Shown: positions 14,536-22,801, counted from the first letter of the stretch. The stretch is DNA of 26,937 nucleotides from Methylovorus sp035565335 (GCA_035565335.1 DATMSO010000011.1:1-26937), one strand, 5' to 3'. The notes: generated from the letters alone by a model not told the origin. Made by a program: numbers and translations.

Positions 14536-17271
14536 ATGTTATCCACGCTGTTCAAGAAAATTTTCGGTAGCCGCAACGAGCGGCTGGTCAAACAATACGC
14601 ACAGAATGTGCAAGTGATTAATGCGCTGGAGCCCGCACTGCAGGGCTTGAGCGATGAACAGCTGAAAGCCAAGACAGAGGAATTCAAGCAGCGCTACCAG
14701 AACGGCGAAACGCTGGAAAAGCTGTTGCCGGAGGCATTTGCCGTAGTGCGCGAAGGCAGTCGCCGTATCCTGGGCATGCGCCACTTTGATGTGCAGCTGA
14801 TCGGGGGCATGGTGCTCAACGCCGGCAAGATCGCGGAAATGCGTACCGGTGAAGGTAAAACCCTGGTGGCGACATTGCCGGCTTACCTCAATGCACTGAC
14901 CGGCAAGGGCGTGCATGTGATCACCGTCAATGACTACCTGGCCAAACGCGATGCCGAGTGGATGGCGCGCCTTTACAACTTCCTGGGCTTGAGCGTGGGG
15001 ATCAACCTCTCGCAGATGTCGCATGATGACAAGCAGGCCGCCTATGCCGCCGACATTACCTACGGCACCAATAATGAATTCGGTTTTGACTACCTGCGCG
15101 ACAACATGGTGTTTACCTCGCAGGAACGCGTGCAGCGCGGCCTCAGCTATGCCCTGATCGATGAAGTCGACTCCATCCTGATCGACGAAGCGCGTACCCC
15201 GCTGATTATTTCCGGCCAGGCCGATGACAGCATTGATCTGTATGTGCAGATGAATGGCATCGCCGCCAAGCTCAAGCGCCAGCAGGAAGAGGAAGGCGAA
15301 GGCGACTTCTGGGTGGATGAAAAATCCCATCAGGTATTGATGTCGGAAGCCGGCCATGAGCATGCCGAGCAACTGCTGGCCGAAGCCGGTTTGTTGTCTG
15401 AGGGCGCCAGCCTTTACGATGCTGCCAGCATCAGCCTGGTGCATCACATGTACGCCGCATTGCGCGCGCAATCATTGTTCCATCGCGATCAGCACTATGT
15501 GGTGCGTGATGGCGAAATCGTCATTGTGGACGAATTTACCGGCCGCATGATGCCGGGCCGCCGCTGGTCCGATGGCTTGCATCAGGCTGTAGAAGCCAAG
15601 GAAGGCGTGGCGATCCAGAAGGAAAACCAGACGCTGGCTTCCATTACCTTCCAGAATTACTTCCGCATGTATGGCAAGTTGTCCGGCATGACCGGTACAG
15701 CCGATACCGAAGCGTATGAATTCAACCAGATTTACGGTCTGGAAACCGTGGTCATTCCTACCCATCGCGGCATGCAGCGTAAGGACATGATGGACAAGGT
15801 CTATCGTACCTCTGGCGAAAAGTACCGTGCTGTCATCGAGGATATCAAGGACTGTCAGAGCCGTGGTCAGCCGGTGCTGGTGGGGACTACATCGATTGAA
15901 AACTCCGAGCTGATTTCCCATCTGCTGAATGAAGCCAAGCTGGAACATCAGGTGCTGAATGCCAAGCAGCATGAGCGCGAGGCGCACATTATTGTGCAGG
16001 CGGGTCGTCCTGGTGTGATCACGATTGCCACCAATATGGCGGGCCGTGGTACCGACATCGTGCTGGGGGGTAACCCTGAGCCCGAGATCGCGCAGGTGCG
16101 TGGCGATGAAAGCCTGAATGACGCTGACAAGGAATCCCGTATTGCCGCTATCAAGGCGGATTGGCAGAAACAGCATGACGCGGTACTGGCCGCTGGCGGC
16201 TTGCATATCATTGGCACTGAGCGCCATGAATCACGCCGCGTGGATAACCAGTTACGTGGTCGTTCCGGCCGTCAGGGTGACCCAGGCTCCAGCCGCTTCT
16301 ATCTGTCGCTGGAAGACCAGTTGCTGCGCATTTTTGCTTCTGACCGCGTATCGGCCATCATGGAACGCCTGAAAATGCCCGATGGCGAGGCAATTGAGCA
16401 TCCATGGGTCACGCGCGCGATTGAAAACGCACAGCGCAAGGTGGAAGGCCGCAACTTCGATATCCGCAAGCAACTGCTGGAATATGATGATGTGTCCAAT
16501 GACCAGCGCAAGGTGATCTACCAGCAGCGCAACGAATTGCTGGAAGCCGCTGATGTGGGCGAAACCATCGCCGCCATGCGTGCAGATGTGGTCAATGACA
16601 CCTTTGCCTCGCATATCCCGCCTGGCACATTGGAAGAGCAGTGGGATATTGCTGGCCTTGAAAAAGTGCTGCTGGCGGATCTGGGTCTGGATATTCCCCT
16701 GCAGAAAATGCTGGAAGACAATCCTGATCTGCATGAAGAAACCCTGCGCGAGCATGTGCTGAATGCGGCTGAAGCGGCTTATGCCGCCAAGGAGCAACAG
16801 GCTAGCGCGGATGTCATGCGCCAGTTTGAGCGCGCCGTTATGCTGCAAAGTCTGGATAACCATTGGCGCGAGCATCTGGCCGCGCTGGACCACCTGCGTC
16901 AGGGCATACATCTGCGTTCTTATGCCCAGAAAAACCCCAAGCAGGAATACAAGCGCGAGGCTTTTGAACTGTTTGCCGCGCTGCTGGATACGGTCAAGCG
17001 TGAGGTCACGCAGATCACCATGCTGGTGCAAGTACGCAATGAAGCCGATGTGGAAGCCGTTGAAAAACCGGTGGAGCTGGAAAACGTCCAGTATCAGCAT
17101 GCGGATTACGATCCAAACGCCGGTGTGGGTGACGATCCATTGGCGATTGCCGATGTACCTGCAGAAGAAAGCCAGCCTTTTGAGCGCGAAGGTGTCAAGG
17201 TCGGCCGTAATGATCCTTGCCCCTGCGGTTCGGGCAAAAAGTACAAGCAGTGCCATGGCAAACTGAGCTAA
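14536..17271 (+). CDS. secA: preprotein translocase ATPase SecA
   Basis: SecA drives post-translational export of unfolded preproteins through SecYEG. The protein has 911 residues, close to the usual proteobacterial length. It shows Walker A MRTGEGKT (102-109), Walker B LIDEVD (207-212) with the following SILIDEARTPLI, the second motor domain with TNMAGRGTDI and LRGRSGRQGD, and the C-terminal zinc tail with Cys895, Cys897, Cys906 and His907, which binds SecB. The gene stands 111 bp after the M23 gene and has its own terminator. The ribosome binding site is weak for such an essential gene, which fits control in the leader. Confidence 0.98.
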   Translation: MLSTLFKKIFGSRNERLVKQYAQNVQVINALEPALQGLSDEQLKAKTEEFKQRYQNGETLEKLLPEAFAVVREGSRRILGMRHFDVQLIGGMVLNAGKIAEMRTGEGKTLVATLPAYLNALTGKGVHVITVNDYLAKRDAEWMARLYNFLGLSVGINLSQMSHDDKQAAYAADITYGTNNEFGFDYLRDNMVFTSQERVQRGLSYALIDEVDSILIDEARTPLIISGQADDSIDLYVQMNGIAAKLKRQQEEEGEGDFWVDEKSHQVLMSEAGHEHAEQLLAEAGLLSEGASLYDAASISLVHHMYAALRAQSLFHRDQHYVVRDGEIVIVDEFTGRMMPGRRWSDGLHQAVEAKEGVAIQKENQTLASITFQNYFRMYGKLSGMTGTADTEAYEFNQIYGLETVVIPTHRGMQRKDMMDKVYRTSGEKYRAVIEDIKDCQSRGQPVLVGTTSIENSELISHLLNEAKLEHQVLNAKQHEREAHIIVQAGRPGVITIATNMAGRGTDIVLGGNPEPEIAQVRGDESLNDADKESRIAAIKADWQKQHDAVLAAGGLHIIGTERHESRRVDNQLRGRSGRQGDPGSSRFYLSLEDQLLRIFASDRVSAIMERLKMPDGEAIEHPWVTRAIENAQRKVEGRNFDIRKQLLEYDDVSNDQRKVIYQQRNELLEAADVGETIAAMRADVVNDTFASHIPPGTLEEQWDIAGLEKVLLADLGLDIPLQKMLEDNPDLHEETLREHVLNAAEAAYAAKEQQASADVMRQFERAVMLQSLDNHWREHLAALDHLRQGIHLRSYAQKNPKQEYKREAFELFAALLDTVKREVTQITMLVQVRNEADVEAVEKPVELENVQYQHADYDPNAGVGDDPLAIADVPAEESQPFEREGVKVGRNDPCPCGSGKKYKQCHGKLS

Positions 17272-17294
17272 GCCATCACAGCTTGCAAGGCATG

Positions 17295-17323
17295 AAAAAC
17301 CCGGCGGATAGCCGGGTTTTTTT
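17295..17323 (+). terminator. intrinsic terminator after secA
   Basis: AAAACCCGGC (17296-17305) pairs with GCCGGGTTTT (17311-17320) around the loop GGATA and runs into seven T. It starts 24 nt after the secA stop. Confidence 0.9.
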
Positions 17324-17451
17324 ATGGAGAGGCGCTACTGCTTGGGCTTTGTATATCGGAGCTGCAGCCACTGAAGATCCTGCCTGCATGAGTTTCTTTC
17401 CATTGCAAAGGCAAGTCTGCGCTTGTATGCGCCAATACCCTGTCGCATGTT

Positions 17452-17460
17452 TGTTATAAT
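17452..17460 (+). promoter_or_regulatory. extended -10 promoter element for the DUF1289 gene
   Basis: TGTTATAAT contains a perfect TATAAT with the TG of an extended -10. No good -35 lies 16-18 nt upstream. The expected transcript start near 17467 gives a leader of about 24 nt. Confidence 0.5.
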
Positions 17461-17490
17461 CCTCAGGCTTTCCTATCGAGAATGTGTCCC

Positions 17491-17694
17491 ATGAGTTCAG
17501 AACCCATTTCCACCGTTGTTTCTTCCCCCTGTATCGGGGTATGTGCCATGAACGAAGAAACCGGTCTGTGTGAAGGTTGCTTTCGCACCATAGACGAAAT
17601 CCGTGAATGGTGGGATATGTCGTCCCAGCAGCGCCATGAGGTGAAAGAACGCCTCGCACAACGGCAAATCGAACTCGCCCGCTTCGACGACTGA
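17491..17694 (+). CDS. DUF1289 small cysteine-motif protein
   Basis: This 67-residue protein carries the DUF1289 pattern: SSPCIGVCAMNEETGLCEGC followed by FRTIDEIREW. The four cysteines in C-x3-C-x7-C-x2-C spacing suggest metal binding, but the function is unknown. I prefer the ATG at 17491, 9 nt after GAGA; an ATG three codons upstream (17482) sits too close to that site. A terminator precedes it and an extended -10 element stands alone before it, so it is probably transcribed on its own or together with argJ. Confidence 0.87.
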   Translation: MSSEPISTVVSSPCIGVCAMNEETGLCEGCFRTIDEIREWWDMSSQQRHEVKERLAQRQIELARFDD

Positions 17695-17711
17695 ACCCGC
17701 TTTTATCCTCC

Positions 17712-17731
17712 CAGACGGCGTTTGCCGTCTG
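17712..17731. repeat. 8-bp inverted repeat without T run
   Basis: CAGACGGC (17712-17719) and GCCGTCTG (17724-17731) form a perfect hairpin with the loop GTTT, 17 nt past the DUF1289 stop. No T run follows on either strand, so it is not a standard intrinsic terminator. It could stabilise the 3' end or act with Rho. Confidence 0.6.
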
Positions 17732-17846
17732 CCAGCCACCAGCCTTTCACGGCTGCGCTATTCCACATGTCATGCCCTTGTCGCCTTGATCGGGTAAAAT
17801 TGCGGCTACTTTCTAATTTCGTGTCCACCTTTCGGGAAAACTCCAC

Positions 17847-19073
17847 ATGCCAGTTCGCCTTACTGCTCCTGATGCCGCTACCCTGAAGCCGGTTGCCGGC
17901 ATTACCCTGGGTTATGCCAAAGCCCATATCCGCAAGCCAGACCGTAAGGATGTGCTGGTCATGCAACTGAGTCCAGGGACGCGCGTGGCGGGGGTGTTCA
18001 CGCAGAACCGTTTCTGCGCCGCGCCAGTCACGCTTTGCCGTGAGCACCTGGCGGCGGGGCACGCCATCCGCGCGCTGGTGGTGAATACCGGCAATGCCAA
18101 TGCCGGCACTGGTGAGCCCGGCATGCAGCATGCGCGTGCCACCTGTGAGGCGCTGGCGCAATTGCTGGGTTGCCAGGCAGAACAGATACTGCCATTCTCG
18201 ACCGGCGTGATTCTGGAGCCCTTGCCGGTGGATCGCCTGGTAGCTGGTCTGCCGACCGCCGTGGCGAATCCGCGGGCGGATGGCTGGCTGGATGCTGCCG
18301 AGGCGATCATGACCACCGATATCGTCGCCAAGGGCGCCTCGCGCCAGGTGACGCTGGGCGGCAAACTGGTCACGGTGACCGGCATTGCCAAAGGCTCGGG
18401 CATGATACATCCCAACATGGCCACCATGCTGGGCTATGTGGCAACAGATGCCGCGGTTAGCCAGCAGGCGTTGCAGGCGATTATTGACTACGCCGTCAAC
18501 CACTCGTTTAACTGCATTACTGTCGATGGCGATACCTCGACCAACGATTCCCTCATCCTGATGGCAACGGGCCAGGCGGGTAACGCGGAAATCAGCGAGA
18601 GCAGCAGCGAATTTGTGGCATTGCGTGACGTGATGACCGAAGTGGCGGTTGAGCTGGCGCAAGCGATTGTGCGGGATGGCGAGGGCGCCACCAAGTTCAT
18701 GACCATTCATGTCGAAGCCGGCAACGACCGCGAAGAATGCCGCAAGGTGGCGTATGCCATTGCCCATTCCCCGCTGATCAAGACGGCGTTTTTCGCTTCC
18801 GACCCAAATCTGGGCCGTATTCTGGCCGCGATCGGCTATGCCGGCATTGCCGATCTGGACGTCAATACCATGCAGCTCTACCTCGGCGATGTGCTGGTGG
18901 CAGAACACGGTGGACGTGCCGCCAGTTACGAAGAGGCGCAAGGCGCCGCGATCATGAAGGAAGCGGAAATCACTGTGCGGGTGGTGCTCAATCGTGGCAA
19001 TGCGCGCGCTACGGTTTGGACCTGCGATTTTTCCTATGATTACGTCAAGATCAATGCGGATTACCGCTCCTGA
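17847..19073 (+). CDS. argJ: glutamate N-acetyltransferase / amino-acid N-acetyltransferase
   Basis: ArgJ transfers the acetyl group from N-acetylornithine to glutamate, closing the acetyl cycle of arginine synthesis; some members also use acetyl-CoA. The precursor cleaves itself before a threonine, here Thr193 in KGSGMIHPNMATML, producing alpha and beta chains. Other marks are NTGNANAGTG (80-89) and FSTGVI (117-122). The length of 408 is normal. GGGAAAA lies 9 nt before the ATG. The DUF815 gene follows after 25 nt. Whether it is mono- or bifunctional cannot be read from the sequence. Confidence 0.96.
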   Translation: MPVRLTAPDAATLKPVAGITLGYAKAHIRKPDRKDVLVMQLSPGTRVAGVFTQNRFCAAPVTLCREHLAAGHAIRALVVNTGNANAGTGEPGMQHARATCEALAQLLGCQAEQILPFSTGVILEPLPVDRLVAGLPTAVANPRADGWLDAAEAIMTTDIVAKGASRQVTLGGKLVTVTGIAKGSGMIHPNMATMLGYVATDAAVSQQALQAIIDYAVNHSFNCITVDGDTSTNDSLILMATGQAGNAEISESSSEFVALRDVMTEVAVELAQAIVRDGEGATKFMTIHVEAGNDREECRKVAYAIAHSPLIKTAFFASDPNLGRILAAIGYAGIADLDVNTMQLYLGDVLVAEHGGRAASYEEAQGAAIMKEAEITVRVVLNRGNARATVWTCDFSYDYVKINADYRS

Positions 19074-19098
19074 GCTATAAATCCATACGAGGCCATGC

Positions 19099-19995
19099 AT
19101 GGCAGATATTGAACAATTGATCCAGAAGGCCGAGCGCCTGCTCGACCGCCTGGAAAAGCACCTGCTGCCGCAAGCGCAGGATACCGATTGGAGTGCGATT
19201 GCCTGGCGCTGGGTGGCGCATCAAGGCCGTGGCTATCTGCAGGCCGTGCATCATCCGCATTATGTCAGCCTGTATGGGCTGCAGAATGTGGATGAGCAGA
19301 AGGCACGCATCGTGCGCAACACCGAGCAGTTTGTGCGTGGCCTGCCGGCCAATAACGTGTTGCTGACCGGCGCGCGCGGCACCGGCAAATCCTCGCTGGT
19401 GAAAGCGGTATTGAGCCACTTTGCTCAGCATGGCTTGCGCCTGGTGGAAGTGGAAAAGCAGGATCTGGTGTCTTTGCCAGAGATTGTGGCGATTTTGCGC
19501 GAGCGCCCAGAGCGCTTCATCGTGTTCTGCGATGACCTCACCTTTGATGCGGGCGAGCCTGGCTACAAGGCGCTGAAGGTGGTGCTGGACGGCTCGGTTT
19601 CGGCAACCTCCGACAATGTGCTGGTGTATGCCACCTCCAACCGCCGACACCTGATGCCGGAATACATGGCGGAAAATCTCGAAACCCAGCATCTGGGTGA
19701 AGAGATACGTCCCGGCGATACGGCGGAAGAAAAAATATCTTTATCCGAACGCTTCGGCCTGTGGTTGTCGTTCTATCCATTCAGCCAGCAGGACTATCTG
19801 CGGGTGGCCGAGCAATGGCTGGAATACCACGGCATCGCGCCGTTTACCGAGGATGCCCGCCAGGCAGCCTTGCAGTTTGCATTGGCGCGTGGTTCGCGTA
19901 GCGGCCGCATCGCTTCGCAATTTGCCCGGGATTATGCTGGTCAGGCCAAATTGCAGGAACTCGCTGCCGTCAGCAATCCACCGGACGCACAATGA
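19099..19995 (+). CDS. DUF815 P-loop ATPase
   Basis: This is an AAA-like ATPase of the DUF815 family, 298 residues, of unknown function. A helical N-terminal part (1-80) precedes Walker A GARGTGKSS (91-99), Walker B IVFCDDL (141-147) and a sensor-like block VYATSNRRHLMPEYM (176-190), then the family-typical LSERFGLWLSFYPF (215-228). GAGG lies 6 nt before the ATG. Its stop overlaps the start of the MutT-ThiE gene as ATGA, so the two are translationally coupled. I see no reason to link it to transposition despite the loose IstB-like look. Confidence 0.9.
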   Translation: MADIEQLIQKAERLLDRLEKHLLPQAQDTDWSAIAWRWVAHQGRGYLQAVHHPHYVSLYGLQNVDEQKARIVRNTEQFVRGLPANNVLLTGARGTGKSSLVKAVLSHFAQHGLRLVEVEKQDLVSLPEIVAILRERPERFIVFCDDLTFDAGEPGYKALKVVLDGSVSATSDNVLVYATSNRRHLMPEYMAENLETQHLGEEIRPGDTAEEKISLSERFGLWLSFYPFSQQDYLRVAEQWLEYHGIAPFTEDARQAALQFALARGSRSGRIASQFARDYAGQAKLQELAAVSNPPDAQ

Positions 19996-20942
19996 CCGAC
20001 ACGCCTGTGGTGCATGCGGCGGTTGCCGTGCTTGTGCGGGAGGATGGTCAAGTGCTGCTTGCGCAGCGTCCTGAAGGTAAACCCTGGGCCGGCTGGTGGG
20101 AATTCCCCGGCGGCAAGATCGAGCAGGGGGAATCCGTCCTGCAAGCGCTCAAGCGCGAAATAGAAGAAGAGCTCGGCACGGAAATCGTCGAGGCTTACCC
20201 GTGGATCACCCGTCGCTTTGCCTATCCTGAGCGCACGGTACAGCTGCATTTCTATCTGGTACGGCGTTGGCTTGGTGAGCCGCATGGCCGTGAAGGACAG
20301 GCCTTGTCATGGCAACAGCCTTCCGCCGTGAATGTCGGCCCTCTATTGCCCGCCAACGAGCCTTTGCTGCGCATGTTGAGCTTGCCACCCATCTATGCCA
20401 TCACGCAACTTGAGGCGCTGGGGGAGCCAGTGTCCCTTCTCCGCTTGCAACGCGCATTGCAGAATGGCTTGCGACTGATACAGGTGCGTGAAAAGCATCT
20501 GGATACGCAGGCGCTGCAGGCGTTTACCGCCAAAGTGATGGCGCTGGCACATCCTTATGGTGCCAAGGTGCTGGTGAATGCCACCCCGCAAGTGGCTGCG
20601 GCGCTGCATGCTGACGGCGTCCACCTCAGCAGCCGTGCGCTGATGGCCTTGCCGCAGAAACCCGAAGGTTTGATCGTCGGCGCTTCCTGCCATGATGCGG
20701 AGGAGCTGGCCCGCGCAGCCGAGCTTGAGCTTGATTTCGTCGTATTGTCCCCGGTATTGCCCACGCAGTCGCATCCAGATGCCCGGCCGCTGGGCTGGCA
20801 TGGGTTTGGCGAAGCGATCGCCGGTTATTCCTTACCCGTATACGCGCTGGGCGGTGTGAAGCCATCCCATTTGCCAGAAGCCTGGCGTCAGGGCGCACAC
20901 GGCATTGCCATGCTGAGAGGAGGCTGGAGTGAACACGAATAA
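19992..20942 (+). CDS. MutT-type Nudix hydrolase fused to a ThiE/TenI-like domain
   Basis: The N-terminal half (about 1-130) is a MutT-type Nudix domain with a full Nudix box from Gly41 to Gly62 (GKIEQGE ... REIEEELG), expected to remove 8-oxo-dGTP from the nucleotide pool. The C-terminal half (about 132-316) folds like thiamine-phosphate synthase: IQVREK (163-168), ADGVHL (207-212), SPVLPTQSHP (253-262) and ALGGV (285-289). The usual NDR and GQ-x-D metal or substrate residues are replaced (VNATP, HLSSRA), so synthase activity is doubtful. The fusion is known in other proteobacteria. The gene overlaps DUF815 by 4 bp and the next gene by 14 bp. Confidence 0.92.
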   Translation: MTDTPVVHAAVAVLVREDGQVLLAQRPEGKPWAGWWEFPGGKIEQGESVLQALKREIEEELGTEIVEAYPWITRRFAYPERTVQLHFYLVRRWLGEPHGREGQALSWQQPSAVNVGPLLPANEPLLRMLSLPPIYAITQLEALGEPVSLLRLQRALQNGLRLIQVREKHLDTQALQAFTAKVMALAHPYGAKVLVNATPQVAAALHADGVHLSSRALMALPQKPEGLIVGASCHDAEELARAAELELDFVVLSPVLPTQSHPDARPLGWHGFGEAIAGYSLPVYALGGVKPSHLPEAWRQGAHGIAMLRGGWSEHE

Positions 20943-21366
20943 GCGTAAAATCTGGGCGATAGCCGCGCTGCTACTGATGGTGGCTGCCGTCGCATGTTAT
21001 TTCTACATGCGTTCCCCGGCGATGCCGCAGAGTATCAAATTGTTATATTGTCCGACGCCCGTTGAGGGGTGTGGTGATCAGAATCTCCATGTGGTATTCG
21101 CCACCACCCCGGCGGTGCTGAAACCGTTTGCCATGGATGTCACGATGGCCGGCGCCCAGTCTATTCATGCCAGCTTTGCCATGGATGGCATGGAAATGGG
21201 GCTTAACCGCTATCGGCTGCTGCAAAAGCCCGATGGTCGATGGCATGGTGATGTTACCTTGCCGGTGTGCGCGCAGGGGCGTAGCGACTGGATTGCGCGT
21301 ATGGATGTTGAAACGGCGGCAGGGCTGCAGCGCTACCAGTTTACATTCAAGGCTGAACCACGCTGA
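20929..21366 (+). CDS. membrane-anchored hypothetical protein with Met-rich motif
   Basis: I do not recognise a named family with certainty. The protein of 145 residues has a basic start (MNTNKRK) and one membrane helix (about 8-27), then a likely periplasmic domain. The stretch ASFAMDGMEMGLNRYRLL has three methionines in a short space, and two cysteines precede it (YCPTPVEGCG) with one more in LPVCAQGR. This resembles small proteins seen near copper-handling genes, which fits the convergent PCu(A)C gene, but that is inference. The GTG start follows AGAGGAGG by 5 nt, one of the best ribosome sites in the window. It is the last gene of the argJ strand run. Confidence 0.75.
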   Translation: MNTNKRKIWAIAALLLMVAAVACYFYMRSPAMPQSIKLLYCPTPVEGCGDQNLHVVFATTPAVLKPFAMDVTMAGAQSIHASFAMDGMEMGLNRYRLLQKPDGRWHGDVTLPVCAQGRSDWIARMDVETAAGLQRYQFTFKAEPR

Positions 21367-21408
21367 TCAACCGCGCTGATCAGGCACTGGCGGCGGCAGA
21401 TCTGGACG

Positions 21409-21849
21409 CTAGTCCGCTGCTGCTTTGATCGGGCTGCTGTGGGTGTAGATGTGTTGCTTGCCGTGGCTGTCCTGCACGTGCAATTTGAAAGTGACGCTTG
21501 CGCCTGCTCTCAGCGGCTCCTTGAGATCAAACAGCATCAGGTGAAAGCCGCCCGGCTCCAGATTCACGGCCTGCCGGGCTTTTAATGGCAAGGTTTCCAG
21601 CATGCGCATACGCATTACGCCGTCCTTCATGGTCATGCTGTGTATTTCTACCGATCCTGCTGCATCACTTTCCACTTTCGTCAGTGTGCCGTCTTCGGTG
21701 CTGGTCAGTGTCATGTAAGCCGCGCCTACATCCTGACCGGGCGCCGTGGCGCGCACCCAGTCACGGCTGATGTCCAGATTTCCTGCGGCCCACGCTCCCT
21801 GGCTAGCGCATAAAAACAGGCATAAGGCGATAGATCTGAGCTGCAACAT
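21409..21849 (-). CDS. periplasmic copper chaperone PCu(A)C
   Basis: This exported Cu(I) chaperone belongs to a family that helps deliver copper to cytochrome c oxidase. A signal peptide (residues 1-21, ending GAWA) precedes the mature domain. The copper motif H-M-x10-M-x21-H-x-M is met as His70, Met81, His103 and Met105 with the expected spacing. A His-rich tail (DSHGKQHIYTHSS) may bind more copper. AAGGAG lies 7 nt before the ATG. It stands 11 bp behind yacG, so it may share the pilD-yacG transcript while keeping its own good ribosome site. Confidence 0.93.
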   Translation of the reverse strand: MLQLRSIALCLFLCASQGAWAAGNLDISRDWVRATAPGQDVGAAYMTLTSTEDGTLTKVESDAAGSVEIHSMTMKDGVMRMRMLETLPLKARQAVNLEPGGFHLMLFDLKEPLRAGASVTFKLHVQDSHGKQHIYTHSSPIKAAAD

Positions 21850-21860
21850 GGCTGGGCTCC

Positions 21861-22055
21861 TTATTCTTCCAGGAATTCGTCAGGTTCTATTGGCTGTGCA
21901 ATGCGGTAACCTTCGTCTGCCCACAAACCAAGATCAATCAGTTTGCAGCGCTCAGAGCAAAAGGGGCGAAAGCGATTTTCGGTGGAATATTCGGAGACGG
22001 CTTGGCATTGCGGGCAGGTGACCAAGCGTTTTTTGATGGGCTTTACAGGTTGCAC
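21861..22055 (-). CDS. yacG: DNA gyrase inhibitor / zinc-binding protein YacG
   Basis: This small zinc protein of 64 residues is known in E. coli to bind GyrB and inhibit gyrase. The four zinc ligands are Cys14, Cys17, Cys33 and Cys37, and the block RPFCSERCKLIDLGLWA is typical. The start is a GTG at 22055 inside the last codons of zapD (13-bp overlap). No Shine-Dalgarno is visible, so translation probably depends on zapD. The tail is acidic (EPDEFLEE). Confidence 0.93.
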   Translation of the reverse strand: MQPVKPIKKRLVTCPQCQAVSEYSTENRFRPFCSERCKLIDLGLWADEGYRIAQPIEPDEFLEE

Positions 22056-22801
22056 AGGGTGAGGGTGAAGTTAACGTTTTTATCGCATGCGCGCGGTTTT
22101 TGCGCATAGTCCAGGCTATTGAAACGGATGTTGATGGCGTATTTGTTGGCGCTGACTTCGGGGAAGCATTCGACATCGTCATCTACTTGCAAGCGCAGCA
22201 TCTGCGCGGGCTTTGAACCTCCCAGCATCTGCTGGTAGACGCCGTTGACGGCCGTCAGTTCCACGGTATTGCCGCTGCCACGCAAGATGTGCAGGATGAT
22301 ACGCAAGGCATCATAAATGCTGGTCAATGGCGCAAGCCAGTTATCAAGATCCTGCCGTCGTCTTTCTTCTTCCAGCCCCAGCCAGTAATGGTATGAGGGA
22401 AGGTCAAACTCGCAGACGCCACCAGGAATGCCTGCGCGCTGTTTGATGCTCATCAGCCAGTCATTGTCGCGCAGGGTTTGTCCCAGCTTGGTAGTGTTCT
22501 GGCGCAGGGCCTTACTGGTATTTTCGATTTCGCCGATGAGGTCGGTCAGGACATTTTCGGCGATGGACGGGTTGCCGAGCAGGCTGGTCATGACGATTTT
22601 CTGGCGGTCCAGCTCTTGCAGCAGATCGGCTTTCAATTCAGCGCGATCAATCACATCAAGAATCTGGAACAGGGAGAGCAGCGCGCAGTGATGGTGATAC
22701 TCATGCCCGGCTGCCATATTGTGCAGCACTTTAGTGAACAGGTCCTCCAGGCGCAGCAGCGTCCGGATACGTTCATTAAATGGGTAATCGTAACTGGGCA
22801 C
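22043..22801 (-). CDS. zapD: cell division protein ZapD
   Basis: ZapD (DUF1342) binds and cross-links FtsZ filaments at the division ring. The N-terminal YPFNERIRTLLRLEDLF is diagnostic, and the length of 252 is close to the E. coli protein. Further family stretches are LLGNPSIAENVLTDLIGEIE and FDLPSYHYWL. The start is GTG at 22801, giving the normal short lead before YPFNER, with no clear ribosome site. Gene order coaE-zapD-yacG is the standard one for beta- and gammaproteobacteria. The gap after coaE is 55 bp. Confidence 0.95.
   Translation of the reverse strand: MPSYDYPFNERIRTLLRLEDLFTKVLHNMAAGHEYHHHCALLSLFQILDVIDRAELKADLLQELDRQKIVMTSLLGNPSIAENVLTDLIGEIENTSKALRQNTTKLGQTLRDNDWLMSIKQRAGIPGGVCEFDLPSYHYWLGLEEERRRQDLDNWLAPLTSIYDALRIILHILRGSGNTVELTAVNGVYQQMLGGSKPAQMLRLQVDDDVECFPEVSANKYAINIRFNSLDYAQKPRACDKNVNFTLTLCNL

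Noticed and set aside
14539..17256. Several long minus-strand frames inside secA
   Set aside because: They are antisense shadows of a complete SecA, which has every motif in the plus frame.
17712..17731. GCCGTCTG resembling the core of the Neisseria DNA uptake sequence
   Set aside because: I noticed only this one inverted pair in the window, and the rest of the uptake sequence (AA after it) is missing. Uptake sequences should be scattered and frequent.
19099..19995. IstB-like transposition helper
   Set aside because: The domain order fits DUF815; no transposase, terminal repeats or target duplication is nearby.
19992..20942. TPP riboswitch for the ThiE-containing gene
   Set aside because: The gene starts inside the DUF815 gene with a 4-bp overlap; there is no leader to hold a riboswitch.
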